Of a DNA stretch of 64,000 bases, positions 57,201 through 64,000 are shown one piece after another. The first letter of the stretch is position 1, and the number at the start of each line of letters is the position of its first letter. Below the pieces are notes generated by a model that ran no database searches, was not told the DNA's origin, and saw nothing but the letters and a program-made list of their open reading frames with translations. Origin of the DNA: Streptomyces beigongshangae (GTDB lineage Bacteria; Actinomycetota; Actinomycetes; Streptomycetales; Streptomycetaceae); assembly GCF_019710745.1 (NCBI RefSeq), contig NZ_JAHKJW010000015.1:1-64000 (forward strand). The letters run 5' to 3'. The position numbers and the translations under genes were made by a program.

Positions 57201-60200
57201 GACGCCCTCCAGCCGCAACCGCCCGGCGTGCCGGGGGAGCTGTACATAGCGGGCGCCGGACTGGCCCGCGGCTACGCCGGGCGGCCCGGCGCGACTGCCG
57301 CGCGCTACCCGGCCGATCCGTTCGGCCCGCCCGGCGGGCGGATGTACCGCACCGGCGACATCGTGCGGTGGAGCGCCGACGGCGAGCTGCACTTCGTGGG
57401 ACGCGCGGACGACCAGGTCAAGATCCGTGGGTTCCGCGTCGAACCCACCGAGATAGAGGCCCGGCTGACCGCACACCCGGCCGTGGCCGAGGCGGTGGTC
57501 TCGGTGTACGAGCACGCCGGACGCAAGCGGCTGGCCGCCCACCTCGTACCCGCGGCCCCGACCGCCCCGACAGCCCAGACCGTCCCGGCCACCGCGCCCG
57601 CCGTGCCGTCCGCGGACGAGCTGCGCGCGCACGTCGTCGCCGAACTGCCCGACTACATGGTGCCCGCCGCCTTCGTCACCGTGGCCGAGCTGCCCCTGAC
57701 GGCCAACGGCAAGGTGGACCGGCGCCGGCTGCCCGCCCCCGACTGGACGGCGGCCGGCGACGCCGGGTACCGCGCGCCGCGCGCCGGGGCCGAGCGGATC
57801 CTCGCCGGGATCTGGGCGGAACTGCTCGGAGTGGAACGGGTCGGCGCCGACGCCAACTTCTTCATGCTGGGCGGCGACTCGATCCTCAGCATCCAGGTCG
57901 TCTCCCGTGCCCGCGCCGCCGGACTGGCGCTCACCCCGCGGGACCTGTTCCGGCACCCGACGGTCGCCGCCCTGGCCGCCGCCGCGGCCACCGGCACCGC
58001 CGTGCCCGTCGCCGGGACCGGCCCGGTGAGCGGCGAGGTCCCGCTCACCCCGATCCAGCACTGGTTCCTCGACCCCGGGCCGCGGCGGCCGGAGTTCTTC
58101 AACCAGTCCGTCGTCGTGGAGACACCCGACGGCGACGTCGACGCCGCCGTCGACCCCGTCGCCCTGCGCCGCGCCCTGGCGGCCGTGTACGCCCACCACG
58201 ACGCCCTGCGCTGCCGTTTCACCCGGTCCGCCGACGGCACCTGGCACCAGGAGTGCCCCGGGGCCGACGAGACGCCCCCCGAGCTGCTGGAGGTCCACGA
58301 CCTGCGCGGCCTCGGCGCGGCGGAGGCCGCGGCGGCCGAGGCCCGGGTGACGGCCGAGGCGCACGCCTCCTTCCGCCTGGCGAGCGGCCCGCCGCTCACG
58401 GCCCGCCTGTTCACCGGGACCGGGACCGCCGGCGGCACCGGAACCGGCACCGGCACCGGAACCGCCGGCGGCACCGGCGCCCGACTGCTCCTCGTCGTGC
58501 ACCACCTGGTCGTGGACGGTGTGTCCTGGCGCGTCCTGCTGGAGGACCTGGACACCGCCTACGGACAGGCCCTGGCCGGGGAGACGGTACGCCTGCCGGA
58601 GCGCACCACCTCCGTCCAGGAGTGGGCGCGGCGCCTGCGCGCGCACACCGCGGCGGGCGGGTTCGCCGCGCAGCGCGAGCACTGGGAGACGGTGGCGCGG
58701 CACTGTGCCGCACCCCTGCCGGTGGACGGCGACGGCCCCAACACCATGGCCGACGTGGACGCGGTGACCGTACGCCTGGACCGGCGCCGCACCGACGACC
58801 TGCTGCGCAGGGTGCCCGGCGCCTACCGCACCCGCGTCGACGACGTCCTGCTGACCGCCCTCGGCCGGGTGCTCGCCGGATGGACCGGACGGCGGACCGT
58901 CACCCTCGGTCTGGAGGGCCACGGCCGCGAGGACCAGCTCTTCGACGACGTCGACCTGTCCCGTACGGTCGGCTGGTTCACCACGCTGTTCCCCGTCGCC
59001 CTCGACCTCCCCGACGGGGACTGGGGCACCGCCCTGAAGTCCGTCAAGGAGCAGCTGCGGGCCGTGCCCGGACGGGGCCTGGGCCACGGCGCCCTGCGTC
59101 ACCTCGCGGCGGACGGCGGGCTCGCCGACGCGCCGATGCCCGGCGTCAGCTTCAACTACCTGGGCCGCTTCGACTGGTCCGCCGGGGGCGGCGCGCTGGT
59201 GCGCTCCGTGCCGGGCGGCCTGGACGGCGCCGAGGCGCCCGGTTCGGTGCGCCCGCACCTGCTCGACGTGGTGGCCCGCGTCGAGGACGGCGAACTGGAG
59301 ATCACCTGGCACCACAGCCGGCACCTGCACCGCGCGGAGACCGTCACCGGCCTCGCGGACGCCATGCTGCGGGCCCTGGAGGAGATCGTCGCGCACTGCG
59401 CCGACCCGGCGGCGGGAGGCCGTACGCCGTCGGACTTCCCGCTGGTCCGGATCGACCAGGCGGTCGTGGACCGGGTCGTGGGCGACGGCCGTGCGGTCGA
59501 GGACCTGTACCCGCTGACACCCATGCAGGCGGGCATGCTGTTCCACAGCCTGCTGGACCCCGACAGCCGCACCTACGTCAACCAGGTGCAGCTGGTGCTG
59601 TCCGGCGTCACCGACCCGCGGGCCCTGGCCGAGGCGTGGCAGCGGACGGTGGACGCCAACGCGATGCTGCGCGCCCGCCCGGTGTGGCGGGAGACCGCCG
59701 AACCCCTCCAGGCCGTGCTGCGGCGGGCGGCCGTGCCCGTCACCCGGCACGACTGGTCCGGCCGGCCCGAGGAGTGGTGCGGGAGCGAACTCGCGCGGCT
59801 GGTCGACGAGGACCGGCGGGCCGGCCTCGACCTGGAGACGGCCCCGCTGATGCGGCTGACCCTGATCCGGCTCTCGCCCGAACGCGTACGGATGCTGTGG
59901 ACGTTCCACCACCTGCTGCTCGACGGCTGGAGCGCGGCCCAGGTCTTCGACGAGGTGTGCGAGCGCTACGCGGCGCTCACCGCCGGGCGCCCGCCGAACG
60001 TGCCGGACCGCGCCCCCTTCGGCGACTACCTGGCCTGGCTGGGCCGGCAGGACACCGGGCGGGCGGAGGCGTACTGGCGCGAGGCCCTGGCCGGTTTCCC
60101 CGCCGCCACCGAACTGCCGCGCGACCGGCGGCCCGCCGAGGCGCACCGCACCTCGTCCTCGGGATCGGTGCGGGTGACGCTCGACGCCGAGGTGTCGGCG

Positions 60201-63200
60201 CGGCTGCGGGAGACGGCGCAGACGGCCGGCCTGACCGTCAACACCGTCCTCCAGGGCGCCTGGGCGCTGCTGCTGTCCCGCTACGGCGGCGGGGACGACG
60301 TGGTGTTCGGCACCACCGTCTCCGGCCGCCCCGCCGACCTGCCGGGCGTCACCTCCATGGTCGGCCTGTTCATCAACACCCTGCCCACCCGGGCACGGAT
60401 CGACGGACGGCGCCGGCTGGCGGACTGGCTGGACGAACTCCAGGCCGCCCAGTCGGAGTCCCGGCGCCACGACTTCGTCTCCCTGGCCCAGCTCCAGACC
60501 TGGAGCGAGGTGCCGGGCGGCACCTCCCTGTTCGACAGCATCGTGGTCTTCGAGAACTACCCGTTCGACGCGGACGCCCTGGCCCGGCACGGCCTGGCCA
60601 TGGAGCAGGAACGCGACGTGGAGCCCACCAACTACCCGCTCAGCGTGGTGGTCGCGCCCGGCGACACCCTGACGGTCACCCTGGACTACGACCCCGCCGC
60701 CTTCGACGCCGCCACCGTGGAGGGCATCGGCGCGAGCCTGCGCACGCTGCTGACCGCGATGGCCACCGACCCGGACCGCGCCCTGGCCGACCTGCCGCTG
60801 ATGCCGGAGGAGGAGGGCCGCCGGCTCCTCGACCGCTTCGGCGGCCCGGTGACCGAGGCCCCCCGCCGCACCCTGCCCGAGGCGTTCCGGGACCAGGTCG
60901 CGCGCACCCCGGACGCCCCGGCCGTGCTCGGCGACGGCCCGGCCGCGGAACAGCTCACCTACCGGCAGCTCGACGAGCGCGCCAACCGGCTGGCCCGGCT
61001 GCTCGTCGAGGCCGGGGCCGGACCCGAACGGTTCGTCGCGCTCGCCCTGCCGCGCACCCCGGACCTGATCGTGGCGATGCTGGCGGTCCTCAAGAGCGGC
61101 GCCGCCTACCTGCCCGTCGACCCGGGCCATCCGGCCGAGCGCATCGCCTTCCTCTTCGACGACGTGCGGCCCGAGGCGGTCGTCACCTGCGCGGAGACGA
61201 ACGGGCGGCTGCCGCGGGGGCCGTTCACCAGGATCGCCCTGGACGACCCCGCCTGCGCCGCACGCCTGGCCGCCCTGCCCGGCGGCGACGTCACCGACGC
61301 CGAACGGCGCGGCAGGCTGCTGCCGGACCACCCCGCCTACGTCATCCACACCTCCGGCTCGACCGGCCGGCCCAAGGGAGTCGTCGTCGCCCAGGCGTCG
61401 GTCCTCGCACTGACCGACTGGGCCGCCGCCGGGTTCGGCGGGCGCGGTCTGGAGCACGTGGTGGCCTCCACCTCGCTCAACTTCGACGTGTCGGTGTTCG
61501 AGATCTTCTCGCCGCTGCTGGCGGGCGGCCGCGTCGAGATCGTCCGCGACCTGCTGGCCCTCGCCGAGCGCACGGAGCCGTGGCGGGCGGGACTCCTCAG
61601 CGCGGTGCCCTCCGCGCTGGGCCAGCTGCTGGCGGAGGACACCGTCCGCGTCGACGCCGACACCGTGGTCCTGGCCGGCGAGGCACTGCCCGTACGGACC
61701 GTGCGCGAGGTGCGCACGGCGGTGCCCGGCGCCCGGGTGATGAACATCTACGGCCCCACCGAGGCCACCGTCTACGCCACCGCCTTCACCTGCGACCCGG
61801 CCGACCCCGACCGGGTCCCGCCCATCGGCAGGCCCGTCGGCGGGGCCCGCGCCCACGTCCTGGACGACCGGCTGCGCCCGGTGCCCGCCGGTGTGCCGGG
61901 CGAGCTGTACCTGGCCGGGACCGGGGTGGCCCGCGGCTACCTGGGCCGGCCCGGGCTGACCGCGAGCCGCTTCCCCGCCGACCCGTTCGGGCCGCCCGGC
62001 AGCCGCATGTACCGCACCGGCGACCTCGTACGGTGGACGGCCGACGGCGACCTGGTCTACCTCGGCCGCTCGGACGACCAGGTGAAGGTCCGCGGCTTCC
62101 GCATCGAGCTCGGCGAGGTCGAGGCCGCGCTGACCCGCCACCCCCGGGTGTCCGCGGCGGCCGCCCGCGTGGTCGAGCACGACGGCCACAAGCGCCTCGT
62201 CGGATACGCCGTCCCCGACGGCACCGAATCGCCCGACCCCGCCGGCCTGCGCGACTTCCTCGCGCGTTCCCTCCCCGACCACCTGGTCCCCGCGCTCGTG
62301 GTGCCGCTGGAGCGGCTGCCACTGGGGGCCACCGGCAAGCTGGACCGGCGCGCGCTGCCCGACCCCGTGTGGTCGGCGTCGCGCGAGGCCGGTGACCGCC
62401 CGCCGCGCACCGCGGCCGAGCGGACGCTCGCCGCGATCTGGTCCGAGGTGCTGGGCGTGCCCGACGTGGGCGCGCAGGACAACTACTTCGCGCTCGGCGG
62501 CGACTCCGTCCTCGGTATCCGGATCGTCTCCGCCGCCCGCCGGGCCGGGCTCGCCCTGACCCCCCGCCACCTCTTCCGCCACCAGACCGTGGCCGAACTG
62601 GCCGCCGCGGCCGAAGCGCCGGCGGCCCCGCGGGCCGCGGCGGAACAGGGCCCGGTCACCGGGGAGGTACCGCTGACACCCGTCCAGCACTGGCTGTTCG
62701 ACACCCTCGCCGGCGACCCCGCGCAGCTCACCCAGACGGTCTCCTTCCAGCTGGCCGCCGACACCGACGAGCGCCTGCTGCGGGCCGCCCTGGCCGCCGT
62801 CCTGGACCACCACGACGCGCTGCGCCTGCGCTTCGAGCCGGCCGGCGACGGACGCCGGCGCCAGTACGGCACCGCACCGGGGGAGGAGCCGCACCTGGAG
62901 GTCCACGACCTGCCGGACGGCGGCCTCCCGGACGGCGGCCTCCCGGACGGCGGACCTCCAGGCGGCGACGCGGCGGTGCGGGAACTCGCCGACCGCCTGT
63001 CCGGCGCGTTCGACCTCGCCCGCGGACCCCTGCTCCGGGCCGCCCTGTGCCGGACCGGCGGCGGCCGGCGGCCGGTCCTGCTCCTCGCCGCCCACCACCT
63101 GGTCGTGGACGCGGTGTCCTGGCGCGTGATCCTGGACGACCTGGACGCCGCCTACCGGGCGCTGCGCGCCGGGCGGCGCGCCGACCTCGGCCCGAAGACC

Positions 63201-64000
63201 ACCTCCTTCCGGGAGTGGGCCCGGCGGCTGGCCGACCGCACCGCGGCCGGCGGCTTCGACGACGAACTCGCCCACTGGCAGGCCCTGTCCGCCGGCACCA
63301 CACCCCTGCCCACCGACCTCGACGGGGCCAACACCGCCGCGTGCGAGGAGACCGTGACGGTGGCCCTGGACGCCGACGAGACCCGGCGGCTGCTCCAGGA
63401 CGTACCGGACGTCTACCGCACCCGCGTCAACGACGTCCTGCTGTACGCCCTGGGACGCGTCCTGGCCCGCTGGACCGGCCGGGACCGCGTCACGGTGGCA
63501 CTGGAGGGCCACGGCCGGGAGGAGCTGTTCGACGACGTCGACCTGGCCCGTACCGTCGGCTGGTTCACCACCCTGTTCCCCGTCGCGCTGGACGTGCCCC
63601 GGGACGCGGGCACCGGAGCGGCGCTGAAGTCCGTCAAGGAGTGCCTGCGGGCCGTGCCGAGGGGCGGACTGGGCTACGGCGCCCTGCGCCACCTGCACCC
63701 CGGCCGCGACCGGCTCCGCCTGCCGGAACTGCCGCAGATCGGCTTCAACTACCTGGGCCGGCAGGACCGCGGCACCGCCTCGGACGGCCTGCTGCACACC
63801 CCGTACGCCTCACTGGCCGGCGGCATCGACCGCACCGCGGACCGGCCGCACCTCCTCGACGTCCTCGGGCAGGTCGCCGGCGGCCGTCTGGAGTTCACCT
63901 GGTCGTACTCGCGCGAGGTGCACCGGCGGGACACGGTGGCCGAACTGGCCGCCGGCCTCGTCGACGAGCTGCGGCAGCTCGTACGGCACTGCGCCGAGCC
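48273..64000 (+). CDS. Nonribosomal peptide synthetase, partial: A-T / C-A-T-E / C-A-T-E / C-A-T-E
   Basis: ATG 48273 follows GAAGGA; the frame is open for 5,242 codons to the right edge with no stop. Approximate residues: A1 40-500, T1 Ser558; C2 615-1040, A2 1077-1560, T2 Ser1619, E2 1675-2130; C3 2169-2600, A3 2629-3140, T3 Ser3203, E3 3257-3715; C4 3742-4170, A4 4201-4690, T4 Ser4745, E4 from 4799 (cut). Carriers read LGGDS. C motifs [18 protein letters not shown] and HHLLLDGWS are intact; C3 and C4 start [24 protein letters not shown], the form that follows epimerases. E motifs are [10 protein letters not shown] twice and [10 protein letters not shown] in E4, with VGWFTT. Ten-residue codes read by eye: A1 DALLIGSIVK (unassigned), A2 and A4 both DVFSVAIVYK (unassigned), A3 DAYWWGGTFK (valine). 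No starter C domain, so a free amino acid begins the chain. Confidence 0.95.
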   Translation, partial: MTDLHNEPAPTSPPAGAGNDVTAATAAVDSGAVEPLPLGDLFEAWVSRTPDAPAVTDGRRTWSYRELAERTGRLAADLVRRGAGPERTVALVLPRSLELIAAELAVARAGAAFLPVDPQYPKERRAWMLRDAAPAVVLDDPAGLRAVMAADGPATGPRPRVDADHAAYVIYTSGSTGTPKGVTVTHRGVAAFAAGAAAQYTVGPGDRVLQFSSPSFDASVLELFISVLCGATLVVPPDGPWLGDELASVVNEHRITHALIPPAALATLPDPALIGPGRFSTLIVGAEACPAELVDRWAPGRRMINSYGPTETTIVASWTGPLSAGGGTPSIGRPLAGTGAHVLDEAMRPVPPGTEGELYVGGAGVARGYLGRPGLTAGRFVASPFGPPGARLYRTGDRARWNTDGELEYLGRADRQVKVRGFRIEPGEIETALRRHDGVRDAVVVVREDEPGRRRLVGYVTPADPGHTPDPDDLRTVAAAVLPPHMVPAAVVVLDALPLTPQHKIDHRALPAPVRAAAAGRVAPRTPQERALAGVWADVLGVGSVGAEDDFFELGGDSILAARLLARIRAELGARLSVRDVFTARTVAALARLTGSPSSSAAPPDPIPAAPRDRPLPLSGAQRRLWFLDDLTPGGTEYNTGLALRLRGELDTGALRRALDRLAARHDSLRTTFATLDGQGVQHVHAHAEVPLRTADVTHLPADRRGEAAERLLTEELGRPFDLAAGPLTRALLVRRGDGDRVLLLAQHHIVTDGWSVGILTRDLAALYRSEVSGTADGLPVPAVQYPDFAVWEREQRSGDGDAEDLAYWKRHLAGVPPLELPTDRPRPAVRTTAGAAHRRRLPAELVTRLRHLAAGRGTTVFTLFAGAAAVLFSRYSGQRDIAFGTVTTGRGRRELEDVTGFFANTVVLRGEVDDALTVDRFVESMRATVLDAFAHESVPFDRVVEELAPPRDPSRTPLVQVLVVQQTAPGAPPRAGAVRIEPHPLPRPAARFDLVLEFTPDGDGGCELTAEYNTDLFEAETVARMSRHLHRLLEGMADGPHRTVGELPLLSEDERRTLLQAWNPRPVDTGRAPVRTLPVLFEAQVARTPDRTAVVCGPERLDYAEVNRRANRLARLLAAHGVGPETLVALCLPRTADLVPVLWAVLKAGAGYLPVDPGYPLERIRFMLDDAAPALVVASRETAGALPGDCAPLLLEDCLPQDAASDDFTDADDLTDADRVRPLDPEHPAYVIYTSGSTGRPKGVVVTHRSVTTLAVWVGERFGPRRLSHVVASTSLNFDVSVFEMICPLLVGGGIEVVADLPALADTTGPRRAGLVSGVPSVLSRTLAEGGAAVEADTVVLAGEALPAQTVHELRRAMPDCEVANIYGPTEATVYATAWFSDGRTPDQAPPIGRPVARTRAYVLDRLLRPQPPGVTGELYLGGAGLARGYLGRAGLTSSRFVADPFGPPGDRMYRTGDLVRWSTDGELEYLGRTDQQVKVRGFRIELGEVEEALRSLDGVAEAAATVRESDGHRRLVGYVVPAAGARVEPEEVRRALGRTLPDYMVPTAVVVLADLPLNPNGKLDRGRLPDPGPLRGATHHVAPRTPTERVLAAVWAEILRVDRVGVDDNFFTLGGDSILSIQVVAQARQAGLTLTSRDVYRHQTIAALARCADAAGDRRPAAPAAVPATGAAPLTPIQRWLFDSAAGRAGRFAQTLSFQVPDDLDATALEDALNDLVAHHDALRSRFSTGPDGGTDTGPDTRTRAGETGEGIGERTGEGTGEDAGAPGPRTQPRILWAVEDRAPRVRLARHAGPDTDTPHHGAFDLSRGPLLRAVLHDRGPGRSRVLHLAVHHLVVDGVSWRVLLEDLDRAYRARREGRDGQAALPAKSAPLRHWARRLSAHAAGGGFDDETAYWTGAVAGARADLPADGEGAGTYARAREVTVRLSPEDTSALLRTLPDTYRTRVNDVLLSALGRVLCSWTGHERVLVDVEGHGREELFADTDTSRTVGWFTTRHPVALAVPPDAGWDAVLKQVKEQLRAVPRHGVGYDALRYLAAPGVLPGAPRAQISFNYLGRFGLPDTTGGLYAGPFRTLELDADPAAERPHPLEVVGRLDGDALEFTWFHCEELHTTATVTGLAARFADALAGIARHAGRPGSGGRTPSDFPLAPLDQAAVDRIVGEDADAVEDIHPLTPTQAGMLFHGLSQDSHDGRAVYFQQLSFDLDGVPDPAALAAAWQDVTDRTPVLRGRVVWQDVPEPLLVVQRRAAVPVTHLDWRGLDEEERGHRLRDLLERDRAQGIDLDRAPLQRLVLARVRDGGVRVVWSFHHLVLDGWSLFQVLSDVFARHATAGRGPLPDRRPFRDYVAWLRERDRDGTEGERHWRRRLADLTEATALPYDREPRENHRAESTAAVRTTVDAAVTRALEELARTAGLTLNTLVQGAWALLLSRQARRADVVFGTTVSGRPPELPGADSMTGLFIATLPTRVTVPHDGSLLDWLRDLQQEQSEDRRFDHVPLTRMKAFTGLPERTALFDSIVVFENYPVDDDLAAAHGLRLKGLDGVETTNYPLSLVAYPGAELGLRLGYDPRLFDADTVERMVEYLTVLLANTAATPQCPPARLPLLTDTRRRQVVEEWNDTATGLPGATVAELFAAQVRRTPDAVALETDTGTDTGTGVERLTYRELDTRAARLAARLTALGVAPEVPVGVLMDRSAGLVVVQLALVRTGGVYVPLDGRAPRERLRRMLTEAGARLLLTDSGRQAAAEEALPGGTVLRVADLLATDVPDAVAVPDTDAVAVPGAEAARLREVHPDNVQYLMFTSGSTGTPKGVAVRQRDVAALALDGSFAGHDRVLVHSPHAFDAATYEVWVPLLRGGTAVLAPPADVDAAVVRRAITERGVSCLWLTAGLFRLLAQEDPTCLRGAREVWTGGEAVPGAVVGRVLDACPGLTVVDGYGPTETTTFATRRPFRAGDPLPPVLPIGRPLDDTRVYVLDDALQPQPPGVPGELYIAGAGLARGYAGRPGATAARYPADPFGPPGGRMYRTGDIVRWSADGELHFVGRADDQVKIRGFRVEPTEIEARLTAHPAVAEAVVSVYEHAGRKRLAAHLVPAAPTAPTAQTVPATAPAVPSADELRAHVVAELPDYMVPAAFVTVAELPLTANGKVDRRRLPAPDWTAAGDAGYRAPRAGAERILAGIWAELLGVERVGADANFFMLGGDSILSIQVVSRARAAGLALTPRDLFRHPTVAALAAAAATGTAVPVAGTGPVSGEVPLTPIQHWFLDPGPRRPEFFNQSVVVETPDGDVDAAVDPVALRRALAAVYAHHDALRCRFTRSADGTWHQECPGADETPPELLEVHDLRGLGAAEAAAAEARVTAEAHASFRLASGPPLTARLFTGTGTAGGTGTGTGTGTAGGTGARLLLVVHHLVVDGVSWRVLLEDLDTAYGQALAGETVRLPERTTSVQEWARRLRAHTAAGGFAAQREHWETVARHCAAPLPVDGDGPNTMADVDAVTVRLDRRRTDDLLRRVPGAYRTRVDDVLLTALGRVLAGWTGRRTVTLGLEGHGREDQLFDDVDLSRTVGWFTTLFPVALDLPDGDWGTALKSVKEQLRAVPGRGLGHGALRHLAADGGLADAPMPGVSFNYLGRFDWSAGGGALVRSVPGGLDGAEAPGSVRPHLLDVVARVEDGELEITWHHSRHLHRAETVTGLADAMLRALEEIVAHCADPAAGGRTPSDFPLVRIDQAVVDRVVGDGRAVEDLYPLTPMQAGMLFHSLLDPDSRTYVNQVQLVLSGVTDPRALAEAWQRTVDANAMLRARPVWRETAEPLQAVLRRAAVPVTRHDWSGRPEEWCGSELARLVDEDRRAGLDLETAPLMRLTLIRLSPERVRMLWTFHHLLLDGWSAAQVFDEVCERYAALTAGRPPNVPDRAPFGDYLAWLGRQDTGRAEAYWREALAGFPAATELPRDRRPAEAHRTSSSGSVRVTLDAEVSARLRETAQTAGLTVNTVLQGAWALLLSRYGGGDDVVFGTTVSGRPADLPGVTSMVGLFINTLPTRARIDGRRRLADWLDELQAAQSESRRHDFVSLAQLQTWSEVPGGTSLFDSIVVFENYPFDADALARHGLAMEQERDVEPTNYPLSVVVAPGDTLTVTLDYDPAAFDAATVEGIGASLRTLLTAMATDPDRALADLPLMPEEEGRRLLDRFGGPVTEAPRRTLPEAFRDQVARTPDAPAVLGDGPAAEQLTYRQLDERANRLARLLVEAGAGPERFVALALPRTPDLIVAMLAVLKSGAAYLPVDPGHPAERIAFLFDDVRPEAVVTCAETNGRLPRGPFTRIALDDPACAARLAALPGGDVTDAERRGRLLPDHPAYVIHTSGSTGRPKGVVVAQASVLALTDWAAAGFGGRGLEHVVASTSLNFDVSVFEIFSPLLAGGRVEIVRDLLALAERTEPWRAGLLSAVPSALGQLLAEDTVRVDADTVVLAGEALPVRTVREVRTAVPGARVMNIYGPTEATVYATAFTCDPADPDRVPPIGRPVGGARAHVLDDRLRPVPAGVPGELYLAGTGVARGYLGRPGLTASRFPADPFGPPGSRMYRTGDLVRWTADGDLVYLGRSDDQVKVRGFRIELGEVEAALTRHPRVSAAAARVVEHDGHKRLVGYAVPDGTESPDPAGLRDFLARSLPDHLVPALVVPLERLPLGATGKLDRRALPDPVWSASREAGDRPPRTAAERTLAAIWSEVLGVPDVGAQDNYFALGGDSVLGIRIVSAARRAGLALTPRHLFRHQTVAELAAAAEAPAAPRAAAEQGPVTGEVPLTPVQHWLFDTLAGDPAQLTQTVSFQLAADTDERLLRAALAAVLDHHDALRLRFEPAGDGRRRQYGTAPGEEPHLEVHDLPDGGLPDGGLPDGGPPGGDAAVRELADRLSGAFDLARGPLLRAALCRTGGGRRPVLLLAAHHLVVDAVSWRVILDDLDAAYRALRAGRRADLGPKTTSFREWARRLADRTAAGGFDDELAHWQALSAGTTPLPTDLDGANTAACEETVTVALDADETRRLLQDVPDVYRTRVNDVLLYALGRVLARWTGRDRVTVALEGHGREELFDDVDLARTVGWFTTLFPVALDVPRDAGTGAALKSVKECLRAVPRGGLGYGALRHLHPGRDRLRLPELPQIGFNYLGRQDRGTASDGLLHTPYASLAGGIDRTADRPHLLDVLGQVAGGRLEFTWSYSREVHRRDTVAELAAGLVDELRQLVRHCAE
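56577..56618 (+). repeat. Direct repeat in NRPS adenylation domain A3
   Basis: GACGCGGTGGCCGTCCCG occurs at 56577-56594 and 56601-56618, a 24-bp period encoding a doubled DAVAVP-type segment in a surface-loop region between A2 and A3 core motifs. The frame is kept. Confidence 0.75.
58413..58483 (+). repeat. Gly-Thr microsatellite in epimerase domain E3
   Basis: Alternating ACC and GGN codons with GCCGGCGGC interruptions encode a Gly/Thr stretch of about 23 residues immediately before the [10 protein letters not shown] active-site segment. E2 has a comparable Gly/Thr/Glu-rich insertion at 53461-53590 in the same loop; E4 is repeat-bearing slightly earlier. Confidence 0.8.
62910..62954 (+). 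repeat. Three 15-bp in-frame copies in epimerase domain E4
   Basis: Units encoding Leu-Pro-Asp-Gly-Gly are repeated three times. Copies 1 to 3 differ at one or two bases (CTG/CTC, GGC/GGA). The core GGCCTCCCGGAC also occurs in every unit of the paaE array. Confidence 0.85.

Noticed and set aside
53451..63797. A 3,448-codon open frame on the minus strand opposite the NRPS
   Set aside because: It is the mirror of the NRPS codon bias. The plus strand carries a complete series of A, T, C and E motifs in one frame; the minus frame shows no domain.

Overview
The window reads as chromosomal DNA of a Streptomyces-type actinomycete. G+C is very high, third codon positions are almost all G or C, GTG and TTG starts are frequent, and genes are packed in operons with 4-base stop/start overlaps (GTGA, ATGA). 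No tRNA or rRNA gene, insertion sequence, CRISPR array or prophage was seen.

Left part (1-10,934): a minus-strand pair of an acyl/aryl-CoA ligase and a stand-alone acyl carrier protein, followed by a partial gene cut by the window edge, is divergent from paaABCDE (phenylacetyl-CoA 1,2-epoxidase). That operon continues into an SDR oxidoreductase and a three-gene kynurenine route (tryptophan dioxygenase, arylformamidase, kynureninase) giving anthranilate. The most striking DNA feature is inside paaE: 33 perfect head-to-tail copies of a 21-bp unit (5112-5804) that keep the frame and encode (GLPDPDP)33 ahead of the reductase. Smaller in-frame repeats occur in paaC, again in paaE, and repeatedly in the NRPS at the right end.

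Middle (10,936-32,498): a TetR regulator and a near-perfect operator overlapping the promoter of a NarL-type two-component system; an MMPL exporter behind an 11-bp perfect dyad; phosphoglucomutase; a start-less SnoaL-like remnant; a tandem pair of secreted propeller-like paralogues; a cold-shock gene with long leader and strong terminator; a second-type squalene-hopene cyclase with a P450 and a membrane acyltransferase, lacking squalene-supply genes nearby; gap with a GlxA-type regulator; htpG; a BASS-family symporter; a VOC protein; and a toxin-antitoxin-like pair (RHH-like antitoxin, degenerate Doc/Fic) behind a perfect 18-bp palindrome.

Sugar-acid region (32,623-43,760): a peptide/sugar-acid type ABC importer (lipoprotein, two permeases, two ATPases) followed by a TauE-type exporter is divergent from D-2-hydroxyacid dehydrogenase, glucarate dehydratase-like enzyme, a second D-2-hydroxyacid dehydrogenase and 5-dehydro-4-deoxyglucarate dehydratase. 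Together they look like uptake and catabolism of hexaric acids or conjugates.

Right end (43,761-64,000): about 1.7 kb of degenerate sequence precedes a nonribosomal peptide cluster: a P450, a stand-alone penicillin-binding-protein-type cyclase/thioesterase (SurE-like), and an NRPS still open at the window edge. Visible layout is A-T, C-A-T-E, C-A-T-E, C-A-T-E. Three consecutive epimerase modules plus a PBP-type cyclase predict a head-to-tail cyclic peptide rich in D residues; module 3 is read as valine, and modules 2 and 4 carry the same specificity code.
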